24,386 bases of DNA. Source: JAJDOJ01 sp034722015 (GTDB lineage: Bacteria; Pseudomonadota; Gammaproteobacteria; JAJDOJ01). The first letter of the stretch is position 1. Every line of letters begins with the position of its first letter. Location: contig JAYENI010000225.1 in assembly GCA_034722015.1 (NCBI GenBank), positions 1 through 24,386 of the forward strand. Reading direction: 5' to 3'. The translations under genes were made by a program, and so were the position numbers. The notes under the pieces were generated by a model, which did not search any database, was not told the origin of the DNA, and was given only the letters and a program-made list of their open reading frames with translations. Positions 11,364-18,787 of this stretch are shown here, one piece after another.

Positions 11364-12263
11364 ATGGGACAATTCGGGCTTTCGGACCAGGTCCTGGCGG
11401 ATCTTCACCGGGAAATCTCCCGCTTTCCCGAGGTGAAGACGGTTCTGATCTACGGTTCCAGGGCCACGGGGGAGTTCAAGCCGTGGTCCGATATCGACCT
11501 GGCCGTCGTGTCCCCGGACATCACGACAGAGAGATATACCGCGCTGTGGTCGGCGCTGGATGGGCTGCCGCTGGCCTTTGGACTCGATGTGCTGCACCAG
11601 GACAAGCTGCAGAACCCGAGGCTCAGGGAACGGATCGAAAGAACCGGCAGGGAACTGTATCCCGCGGTGACCGAGGACGCAGCCGTGAAACTGATAGGAA
11701 CGATGTCCTTCGGATCGCTTCGTGATGAGATCTATGCCCGTTTCCACGATCCGCTGGACAGGCGGTTCAGCGAAACGATGTCGAAGGACGACAAGCGCCA
11801 TGCGAAATACTACACCGCGATGTATCTGATGCAGGACAGCTACGAATCGACGGACAAGATCGCCGGGAGCGGTTTCTCCGAGAACCCCTTTCGCGGTTAC
11901 GTCGAGGTCTGGGGATATCTGCAGGCGATATTCATTTCGCAGGACGCCCTGAAGGCGCTCTACGAGGCCATCGTCGGGGACGAGTTGAATACGGATGAGC
12001 TCGCGCATTGGCGGACCGTTCGGGAACTCCGCAACGAGATTGCCGGACATCCCGCTGATCGAATGGGACGGGTTCGTTCCTTTTTTGGTCGGGAGCAGCA
12101 CGATATCGAACGGTTCCACTACGAGCGATTCGACGCAGGGACGATGCAGCGCACGCATCCCGGGATCGACCTGAAGCAAATGAGACACGACTATTTCGAG
12201 CGGGACGGCGCAGCGGTATTGCGGGACATCATTGCGCACATCGACACCAGGATCAGGACATGA
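11364..12263 (+). CDS. MNT-type nucleotidyltransferase fused to a HEPN-like domain
   Basis: A 299-residue protein. Residues 1-105 are a minimal nucleotidyltransferase: G31-S32 in IYGSRATGEF, then D43-x-D45 in WSDIDL, and a third acidic residue D75 in GLDVL, so the catalytic set is complete. Standalone MNT antitoxins end around residue 105-140. This one continues for about 190 residues as a helical domain with YLQAIFISQDALKALYEAI and RELRNEIAGHP. R223 and H229 there form an R-x5-H motif compatible with the HEPN R-x4-6-H signature. The N-terminal domain should modify the upstream HepT (AMPylation by analogy), while the fused HEPN-like part could be a second effector or a substrate-binding domain. 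The junction shows no frameshift, so the fusion looks genuine. It is 11 nt downstream of hepT and 7 nt upstream of the methylase start. Confidence 0.8.
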   Translation: MGQFGLSDQVLADLHREISRFPEVKTVLIYGSRATGEFKPWSDIDLAVVSPDITTERYTALWSALDGLPLAFGLDVLHQDKLQNPRLRERIERTGRELYPAVTEDAAVKLIGTMSFGSLRDEIYARFHDPLDRRFSETMSKDDKRHAKYYTAMYLMQDSYESTDKIAGSGFSENPFRGYVEVWGYLQAIFISQDALKALYEAIVGDELNTDELAHWRTVRELRNEIAGHPADRMGRVRSFFGREQHDIERFHYERFDAGTMQRTHPGIDLKQMRHDYFERDGAAVLRDIIAHIDTRIRT

Positions 12264-12270
12264 ACCCCAC

Positions 12271-15168
12271 ATGGCGATAAAGGCCCCGAAGAAGCTCATC
12301 GAGGTGGCCCTGCCGCTGGACGACATCAATGCCCAGGCGGCGCGGGAGAAGTCGATCCGGCACGGTCACCCCTCCACCCTGCACCTGTGGTGGGCGCGGC
12401 GTCCGCTGGCGGCGGCGCGGGCGGTGCTGTTCGCGCAGATGGTCAACGATCCCGGCGGCGAGCGGGGCTATTACGCAGGCAAGACCCGGGCCCGGGCCGA
12501 CGCCGAGCGTGAGGCGCTGTTCGACATCATCCGCGAGCTGGTCAAGTGGGAGAACACCAATAACGAAGCGGTCCTTGAGCGGGCGCGCGAGGCGATCCGC
12601 AGGAGCTGGCGAGAGACCTGCGAGCTGAACCAGGGCAAGCCCGGTTTCGATCCCGAGAAACTGCCGGCCTTCCACGACCCCTTCGCCGGCGGCGGGGCGA
12701 TCCCGCTGGAGGCCCAGCGCCTGGGTCTGGAGGCCCACGCCTCGGACCTCAACCCCGTCGCGGTCCTGATCAACAAGGCGATGATCGAGATCCCGCCACG
12801 GTTCGCCGGGCGCGCCCCGGTCGGACCGGTCCCGGAGGGCGACAGGCAGGGCAAGCTGCGCGGGGACTGGCCGGGTGCGACGGGGCTGGCCGAGGACGTG
12901 CGCCGCTACGGACACTGGATGCGCCGCGAGGCGGAGAAGCGTATCGGCCACCTGTACCCGAAGGTGGAAGTCACCTCGGAGATGGCCGCGGAACGCGCGG
13001 ACCTGAAGCCTTATGAAGGCAAGGACCTGACCGTGATCGCCTGGCTGTGGGCGCGGACCGTGAAAAGCCCCAACCCGGCCTTTTCCCACGTGGACGTACC
13101 GCTGGCATCGAGCTTCGTGCTGTCCACCAAGCAGGGCAAGGAGGCGTGGGTGCGACCGGTGGTGGAGGGGGACGGCTACCGGTTCGAGGTGGGGACGGGA
13201 AAGCCCGAGGATTTCGAAGCGCTGAAAAAAGGGACCAAGCTCTCTCGAGGGGCGAATTTTCGGTGTGCGTTGTCGGGGGGCCCGATAGAGCCAAAATACA
13301 TCTATTCCGAAGCGCAGTCAGGGCGGATGAGCGAACGGCTGATGGCCATTGTGGCGGAGGGAAATCGCGGGCGCGTTTATCTCCCCCCCGCCGAGGAGAT
13401 GGAGGCAATAGCAGGTCGGGCCGAGCCGGCGTGGAAGCCCGAAGTCGCTATGCCGAAAAACCCGCGATGGTTCTCTCCTCCGATGTACGGTCTAACCACC
13501 TATGGCGATCTCTTCACCCCCCGCCAACTCGTGGCGCTCACCACCTTTTCCGACCTGGTGGGCGAGGCCCGCGCCCGCGTGATCGAGGACGCCAGGGCGG
13601 CCGGGATGGCGGACGATGGGAAAGGGCTGGATGCGGGGGGCAGCGGGGCGGTGGCTTTTGGGGATGCTATAGCGGTTTACTTGACTTTCGCGCTGAACCG
13701 GTCCGCTGATCGCGGTTCTACGATCTGCTCCTGGGACTCCAGCCCCAAGATGGAGGCGTTGCGGAATACATTCGGGCGTCAAGCGATTCCGATGACATGG
13801 GACTTTGCCGAAGGTAATCCGTTCTCTACTTCCAGTGGGAATCTGATCAATAACGTTGAGTGGGTTGGAAAGTCCGTGATTCGACTACCGAGTCATGGTA
13901 TAGCTACTGCAATACACGGGGATGCAGGCGTTCAGCGAGCTAGCTTCGGAAAACTGGTTTCTACTGATCCCCCCTATTACGACAACATCGGTTACGCCGA
14001 TCTCTCTGACTTCTTTTACGTCTGGTTGCGCCGTAGCCTGAAATCTGTCTATCCGCATCTGTTCGCCACCATGGCCGTACCCAAGGCCGAAGAGCTGGTC
14101 GCGACCCCTTACCGTCACGGCTCGAAGGAAGCGGCCGAGTCGTTTTTCATGGATGGGATGACCTCCGCGATACGAAACCTGGCCGAGCAGGCCCATTCGG
14201 CATTCCCGGTTACCATCTACTATGCCTTCAAACAATCGGAGACTAAGGCCCAGGGCACTACTTCCACCGGTTGGGAGACGTTTCTTGAGGCCGTGATCGG
14301 CGCCGGTTTCGCCATCACGGGAACGTGGCCAATGCGTACGGAACTCGGCAACCGGATGATCGGTTCTGGCACAAACGCTCTGGCTTCCTCCATCATCCTC
14401 GTCTGCCGCCAACGTGCGACCACGGCCGAATCCATCTCCCGGCGACAATTCCAGCGCCAGTTGCGCGAGGAACTGCCTGAAGCCCTGGAGACCATGATCG
14501 GCGGCGCCACCGGTCGCTCCCCTATCGCCCCGGTGGACCTGGCCCAGGCCGCCATCGGCCCCGGCATGGCGATCTTCTCACGCTACGCCGCGGTGCTGAA
14601 CCAGGACGGCTCGTCGATGTCCGTCCACGACGCCCTGGTGCTGATCAACCGGGTCAAGGACGAGGTCCTGGGCGGCATCGGCGAGTCCGACGCCGACACC
14701 GGATTCTGCGTGGACTGGTTCGCGCAGTACGGCTGGCGGGAGGGCCCCTTCGGCGAGGCCGACGTGCTCGCCCGGGCGAAGGGAACGACCGTGGACGGCG
14801 TGCGGGACGCCGGTGTGGTCCGTTCCGGCGGCGGCAAGGTGCGCCTGCTCCACTGGAGCGAGTACCCCGAGGATTGGAGCCCGGAGCGCGACGACCGCAC
14901 CCCGGTCTGGGAAGCCGCCCATCATCTCGTCCGCGCCCTAAAAAAAAGCGGCAGCGTGACGCAGGCCGGGGCGCTGCTCGCCCGCATGCCCGAACGCGGC
15001 GAACCCGTCCGCGCCCTGGCCTATCATCTCTATACTCTGTGCGAGAACCGAAACCGGGCCGAGGACGCCCGCGCCTACAACGAACTGGTCACCGCCTGGC
15101 ACGAAATCGTCGCGGCCTCGCATGATGCGGGGCACAGCGGGACACAGACCGAGATCGATCTGTCGTGA
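12271..15168 (+). CDS. DUF1156 adenine-type DNA methylase (COG1743-like)
   Basis: A 965-residue protein. It begins at ATG 12271 with the DUF1156 hallmark (KKLIEVALPLDDINAQAAREK, then HPSTLHLWWARRPLAAARAV). The SAM-binding motif DPFAGGG is at 136-142, followed by the acidic ASDLNPVAV strand. The catalytic DPPY motif (D566-P-P-Y569) continues as YDNIGYADLSDFFYVWLRR, the form seen in N6-adenine/N4-cytosine amino-methylases. An earlier in-frame ATG at 12232 overlaps the preceding gene and lacks the domain start. The C-terminal third carries EVIGAGF, a LASSIILVCR strand and a helical tail. The presumed role is to methylate host DNA so that the helicase/ATPase machinery spares it. The centre (about 13210-14240) is visibly poorer in GC than both flanks. 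No classical restriction endonuclease subunit accompanies it. Confidence 0.9.
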   Translation: MAIKAPKKLIEVALPLDDINAQAAREKSIRHGHPSTLHLWWARRPLAAARAVLFAQMVNDPGGERGYYAGKTRARADAEREALFDIIRELVKWENTNNEAVLERAREAIRRSWRETCELNQGKPGFDPEKLPAFHDPFAGGGAIPLEAQRLGLEAHASDLNPVAVLINKAMIEIPPRFAGRAPVGPVPEGDRQGKLRGDWPGATGLAEDVRRYGHWMRREAEKRIGHLYPKVEVTSEMAAERADLKPYEGKDLTVIAWLWARTVKSPNPAFSHVDVPLASSFVLSTKQGKEAWVRPVVEGDGYRFEVGTGKPEDFEALKKGTKLSRGANFRCALSGGPIEPKYIYSEAQSGRMSERLMAIVAEGNRGRVYLPPAEEMEAIAGRAEPAWKPEVAMPKNPRWFSPPMYGLTTYGDLFTPRQLVALTTFSDLVGEARARVIEDARAAGMADDGKGLDAGGSGAVAFGDAIAVYLTFALNRSADRGSTICSWDSSPKMEALRNTFGRQAIPMTWDFAEGNPFSTSSGNLINNVEWVGKSVIRLPSHGIATAIHGDAGVQRASFGKLVSTDPPYYDNIGYADLSDFFYVWLRRSLKSVYPHLFATMAVPKAEELVATPYRHGSKEAAESFFMDGMTSAIRNLAEQAHSAFPVTIYYAFKQSETKAQGTTSTGWETFLEAVIGAGFAITGTWPMRTELGNRMIGSGTNALASSIILVCRQRATTAESISRRQFQRQLREELPEALETMIGGATGRSPIAPVDLAQAAIGPGMAIFSRYAAVLNQDGSSMSVHDALVLINRVKDEVLGGIGESDADTGFCVDWFAQYGWREGPFGEADVLARAKGTTVDGVRDAGVVRSGGGKVRLLHWSEYPEDWSPERDDRTPVWEAAHHLVRALKKSGSVTQAGALLARMPERGEPVRALAYHLYTLCENRNRAEDARAYNELVTAWHEIVAASHDAGHSGTQTEIDLS

Positions 15169-15175
15169 ATCGACC

Positions 15176-16366
15176 ATGAAGATTGAATCCATCCGCTTGA
15201 AGAATTTCAAGAGTTTCCGGGACGCCACGCTGAGCGATCTCCCGGATTTCTGCGTTGTGGTCGGCGCCAACGGAAGCGGAAAGAGCACGTTGTTTGACGT
15301 ATTCGGCTTCTTGAAAGACTGCCTTACCTTCAATATCCGCCAGGCTCTGCAGGGGCGGGGCGGGTTTCCAGAAGTCATCAGCCGGGGCGCTGCGACGACG
15401 GACTGCATCGAGATAGAGATCAAGTTCCGCATGACGATCGCGGCCGTGGATCGGCTGGTCACCTATGTCGTGCAGATCGGTCAGCGCAACAAACAGCCGG
15501 TGGTCGAAAAGGAAATCCTGCGCTACAAGCGTGGCCGCTACGGGTCGCCATTCCATTTTCTGGACTTCGCCCGGGGATCGGGCTACGCGATTGCCAACGA
15601 GGAGGACTTCGACAAGCCTGACGAGGAACTGGAACGCGAAGAACAGTCCATCGACGCGGATGTACTGGCCATCAAGGGCCTGGGTCAGTTCAGCCGTTTC
15701 AAGGCCGCCAATGCCTTTCGCCAACTGATCGAGAACTGGCATGTGTCCGATTTCCACATCAATCTGGCCCGGGGCAGCAAGGACGCGGTTGGCTACGAGG
15801 ACCATCTTTCGGTAACCGGCGACAACCTGCAACTGGTGGCGCGCAATATTTACGAGAATCACCCTGAGATTTTCGCGCGGATCGTAGAGGTAATGCAGCG
15901 CCGGGTCCCCGGGGTCAGCGCCGTGACGCCGATGCCAACCCCGGACGGGCGGCTGTTGCTGAGCTTTCAGGATGGCGCCTTCCAGGACCCGTTCATCGAC
16001 AAGTACGTTTCCGACGGCACGATCAAGATGTTTGCCTACCTGATCTTGCTGTACGATCCGGCGCCGCATCCGCTGCTGTGTGTCGAGGAACCCGAGAACC
16101 AGCTATACCCGATGCTGCTATGGGAATTGGCCGAGGAGTTCCGGAACTATGCCCGACGCGGCGGGCAGGTGTTCGTGTCGACCCATTCACCTGATTTCCT
16201 GAATGCAGTCGAGCTGAATGAGGTGTTCTGGCTGATCAAGAGCGATGGATGCACGCACGTACGGCGAGCCAGTGACGACCCGCAGATTGCCCGTTTCGTC
16301 CGGGAAGGCGATCAGATGGGCTACCTTTGGAAAGAGGGCCTGTTCGAGGGGATCGACCCTCAATGA
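15176..16366 (+). CDS. AAA ATPase of the RecF/OLD-like (AAA_21) group
   Basis: A 396-residue ABC-type ATPase. The MKIESIRLKNFKSF start is the standard N-terminus of this group and fixes ATG 15176, 7 nt after the methylase stop. Walker A is GANGSGKST (30-38). A degenerate signature region SDGTIKMFAYLILL comes before Walker B LLCVEEPEN (E304/E305), and the switch histidine is in STHSPDF (H337). Such ATPases commonly pair with a TOPRIM-fold nuclease, as in OLD, PARIS and AbiL-type systems. Here the stop codon overlaps the start of a DUF4276 gene as ATGA, so the pair is translationally coupled and almost certainly forms one module. The ATPase probably senses infection and controls the DUF4276 effector (inference). 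Confidence 0.85.
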   Translation: MKIESIRLKNFKSFRDATLSDLPDFCVVVGANGSGKSTLFDVFGFLKDCLTFNIRQALQGRGGFPEVISRGAATTDCIEIEIKFRMTIAAVDRLVTYVVQIGQRNKQPVVEKEILRYKRGRYGSPFHFLDFARGSGYAIANEEDFDKPDEELEREEQSIDADVLAIKGLGQFSRFKAANAFRQLIENWHVSDFHINLARGSKDAVGYEDHLSVTGDNLQLVARNIYENHPEIFARIVEVMQRRVPGVSAVTPMPTPDGRLLLSFQDGAFQDPFIDKYVSDGTIKMFAYLILLYDPAPHPLLCVEEPENQLYPMLLWELAEEFRNYARRGGQVFVSTHSPDFLNAVELNEVFWLIKSDGCTHVRRASDDPQIARFVREGDQMGYLWKEGLFEGIDPQ

Positions 16367-16926
16367 GGGAGCTGGTGTTCTTGCTTGAAGAGCCATCGGC
16401 CCGGGAAATGCTAAAAGGAGTTCTGCCACGACTGTTGCCGGAGAATGTTACGGTCCGCTATATCGTGTTCGAGGGAAAGCAGGATATGCACAAGCGGCTG
16501 GGGCGAAAGTTGAAGGGATGGATCCATCAGGATTGTCGGTTTGTTGTGCTGCGCGACAAGGACAGTGGGGATTGCGTCGAGGCGAAAAATGCACTGCGGC
16601 GAATCTGCCAGAAAGCCGGCAAGGAGGACGTGTTGATCCGGATCGCCTGTCATGAACTGGAAAGCTGGTACCTGGGCGATCTCCATGCCGTCGAAAGAGG
16701 GCTTCGGCTGGATGGGCTGGGGCGACTCCAGGGGAACAGGAAGTACCGCGATCCTGACCAGTTGGGAAATCCGTCTCAGGAACTGACGCGACTGACGCGG
16801 AAGAAATACCAGAAACTCGGTGGCTCGCGGCAGATTGCTCCGCACCTGTCACTGGGAAACAATCGATCGCACAGTTTTCGAGTATTCATCTCCGGCGTTG
16901 GCCGGTTGCTGGAGGACGCCGTTTGA
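16363..16926 (+). CDS. DUF4276 protein, TOPRIM-like
   Basis: A 187-residue protein that starts within the ATPase stop (ATGA). The N-terminal strand and acidic pair LVFLLEEPSAREM (E9/E10) and the later VVLRDKDSGDC with D65-x-D67 give the E...DxD layout of TOPRIM-fold metal sites. HELESWYLGDLHAVE (about residues 103-117) is the other strongly patterned segment. DUF4276 proteins are widely found with AAA ATPases in defence islands. By analogy with OLD and PARIS, the role may be nucleic-acid cleavage triggered by the ATPase, but this is inferred from the motif and the pairing. The stop overlaps the ATG of the truncated DUF499 frame as TGATG, so the ancestral operon continued directly into DUF499. 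Confidence 0.83.
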   Translation: MRELVFLLEEPSAREMLKGVLPRLLPENVTVRYIVFEGKQDMHKRLGRKLKGWIHQDCRFVVLRDKDSGDCVEAKNALRRICQKAGKEDVLIRIACHELESWYLGDLHAVERGLRLDGLGRLQGNRKYRDPDQLGNPSQELTRLTRKKYQKLGGSRQIAPHLSLGNNRSHSFRVFISGVGRLLEDAV

Positions 16927-17057
16927 TGACCATCAAGTCCTGGCGCGAGATCGCCAAGCCCCATCGGGACGTGCTCGAGGGCACGTTCAAGCAGTCCGAG
17001 TTCGCCATCTCCCGGGAGATCGGGCACGCCGGTATGCAAACTGAAATTGACCCTTGA
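16926..17057 (+). pseudogene. Truncated 5' head of a DUF499 ATPase gene
   Basis: An ATG coupled to the DUF4276 stop (TGATG) opens a 43-residue frame. From W6 to A27 its product is identical to the N-terminus of the intact DUF499 protein at 18788, including REIAKPHRDVLEG. The first codons differ (MTIKSW against MSLKPW). Homology ends at 17006; the remaining 16 residues are unrelated and the frame stops at 17057, just before the DUF262 gene. No other part of a second DUF499 is present. This is the stub of the original DUF499 gene, cut off by arrival of the DUF262-DUF499 block. Confidence 0.85.
16941..17006 (+). repeat. Direct repeat, copy 1 (DUF499 codons 6-27)
   Basis: 66 nt that match 18803-18868 with four differences (62/66 identical). 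All four fall in third codon positions and leave the protein unchanged. Together the copies flank the DUF262 gene (17007-18802 between them). Confidence 0.92.
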
Positions 17058-17067
17058 GACGATCGGA

Positions 17068-18777
17068 ATGGCGAAGACCATTCTTCTCGACACACGCACC
17101 GCCAATTACCTGGAGCTGACCGGCAACGGGAGGATCTATCGTGTGCCGCCCTACCAGCGGGACTATTCCTGGAAGGACGAGCACTGGGAAGACCTGTGGA
17201 ACGACCTGTGGGAGATGCGCGGCAAGCCGGATGAACGTCACTACATGGGCGCATTGGTGATCGAGGGCCTGTCAGACCGGGAATTCCAGATCATCGATGG
17301 CCAACAGAGGCTGGCGACACTGAGCATCCTGGCGCTGGCGGTGCTGAAACAGTTAGGAGCGTTGGCGGAGCGGGGTGCCGATCCGGAAGCGAACCGACAG
17401 CGCGCCGAGGGTCTGCGCAACCGATTCGTCGGCGAAAAGGACCCGGCCTCGCTCGTGGAAAGCTCGAAGCTCTTTCTCAACGAGACGGACAATGCCTTCT
17501 ATCAGGACTATCTGGTCCAGTTGCGTCGGCCGCTCAATCCGAGGGGGCTGCCGAAATCCAACAGACTGCTCTGGGAGTGTTTCGAATATTTCCGTCAGAG
17601 ACTGGAGAAGGTTTCCGAATTCGACACGGACGGAGAGGCGCTTGCGGTCCTGTTGAACGAGACGGTTGCCCGGCAGCTCCTGTTCATCCTCATATCCGTC
17701 GATGACGAGCTCAATGCCTATACCGTGTTCGAGACCCTGAACGCGCGCGGGCTCGAGATCTCTTCGACCGACCTGCTGAAGAACTACCTGTTTTCGCGCG
17801 TCAGGGTTCGCGCGGACCTCGAGGCCCTGCAACGACGCTGGCGGCACCTGATCGCCACCGTGCGCCAGGAGCGGTTTCCCGAGTTCCTGCGCTATCATCT
17901 GCTATGCGACCACAAAAAGGTCCGACGCCAGCGTCTGTTCAAGATGGTGCGTGACACGGTTCGTACAGGCGAGCAGGTGTTCGCATTGATGGAGGACCTG
18001 GAAGCGCGCGCCGAACTGTTCAGCGCGCTATCCGACGCGAATCATCCCTACTGGCTTGAAAACCCTGCATGCCGCCCGTTTATTCGGGACCTCAATCTTT
18101 TCGGCGTTCGCCAGATGACGCCGCTTCTGTTCGCGGCCTGGGAACGCTTTTCAAAAGAGGATTTTTCCAGGGTCCTGAAGCTGGTCAGCGTCGTTTCATT
18201 CCGCTATACGGTGGTCAGTGGTCTGAATACGAATGAGCTGGAGCCGGCATATCATACGTCCGCGAAGTCGGTCCTCGACGGCCGAGCGACGCACCCCTCG
18301 GACGTGTTTACCCGTCTGCGGGGTATCTACGTGAAGGACGAAAAATTCCAGCAGGATTTTTCAGCCCTCGCCGTCGACACCGGGAGTCGACGCAGGAAGA
18401 CCGCCAAATACATCCTGTCACGACTGGAATCGGACGTTTCGAGTCGCGAGTGCGACCCGGATACGGATCCGGCGACGATCGAGCACATACTCCCCGAGAA
18501 TCCCGGAGAGGAATGGATCGGCTCCTATCCGGAAAAGCGTTGGGACGAGGACGTATACCGGATTGGCAACCTGACGCTCCTCGAGTCATCCGCGAACCGG
18601 CGAATCGGGAGTAGTGTGTATCTCGTGAAACAGGTGGAATACGCCAGGAGCGGCTATCGACTCAGCAGGGCGATCCCAGAAATTGCCCCGGAACAATGGA
18701 CCCCGGAGCTCATGGAGCATCGACAACGTCGATTTGCCGAGCGTGCCGTCCATCTGTGGAGATCGGACTTTGCCTAG
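17068..18777 (+). CDS. DUF262-DUF1524 protein, GmrSD-like type IV nuclease
   Basis: A 569-residue protein from ATG 17068; an upstream in-frame TTG at 17047 is less likely. The N-terminal DUF262 (ParB-like) domain shows YRVPPYQRDYSW (P28-W35) and IIDGQQRL (75-82), the nucleotide-binding/DGQQR signature. A helical middle contains VFETLNARGLEISSTDLLKNY. The C-terminal DUF1524 HNH-type domain has IEHILPEN (H473) and IGNLTLLESSANRR (I499-N510). The fusion of both halves resembles GmrSD, BrxU and SspE, which cut modified or invading DNA under control of nucleotide binding. All the motif residues I can check are present. The gene sits in the middle of a disrupted DUF499 locus, between a stub and an intact copy, and 10 nt before the intact DUF499 start. 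It was therefore probably brought in as a block with that gene. Confidence 0.88.
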   Translation: MAKTILLDTRTANYLELTGNGRIYRVPPYQRDYSWKDEHWEDLWNDLWEMRGKPDERHYMGALVIEGLSDREFQIIDGQQRLATLSILALAVLKQLGALAERGADPEANRQRAEGLRNRFVGEKDPASLVESSKLFLNETDNAFYQDYLVQLRRPLNPRGLPKSNRLLWECFEYFRQRLEKVSEFDTDGEALAVLLNETVARQLLFILISVDDELNAYTVFETLNARGLEISSTDLLKNYLFSRVRVRADLEALQRRWRHLIATVRQERFPEFLRYHLLCDHKKVRRQRLFKMVRDTVRTGEQVFALMEDLEARAELFSALSDANHPYWLENPACRPFIRDLNLFGVRQMTPLLFAAWERFSKEDFSRVLKLVSVVSFRYTVVSGLNTNELEPAYHTSAKSVLDGRATHPSDVFTRLRGIYVKDEKFQQDFSALAVDTGSRRRKTAKYILSRLESDVSSRECDPDTDPATIEHILPENPGEEWIGSYPEKRWDEDVYRIGNLTLLESSANRRIGSSVYLVKQVEYARSGYRLSRAIPEIAPEQWTPELMEHRQRRFAERAVHLWRSDFA

Positions 18778-18782
18778 AGGAG
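18778..18782 (+). promoter_or_regulatory. Ribosome binding site that fixes the DUF499 start
   Basis: AGGAG ends 5 nt before ATG 18788, right after the DUF262 stop. It supports this start over the in-frame ATG at 18683, which lies inside the DUF262 gene. Confidence 0.7.
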
Positions 18783-18787
18783 CCGAA

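Noticed and set aside
17007..17067. Possible insertion-sequence end at the left border of the DUF262 block
   Set aside because: No terminal inverted repeat or target duplication pairs it with the right border; recombination in the shared DUF499 codons explains the borders better.
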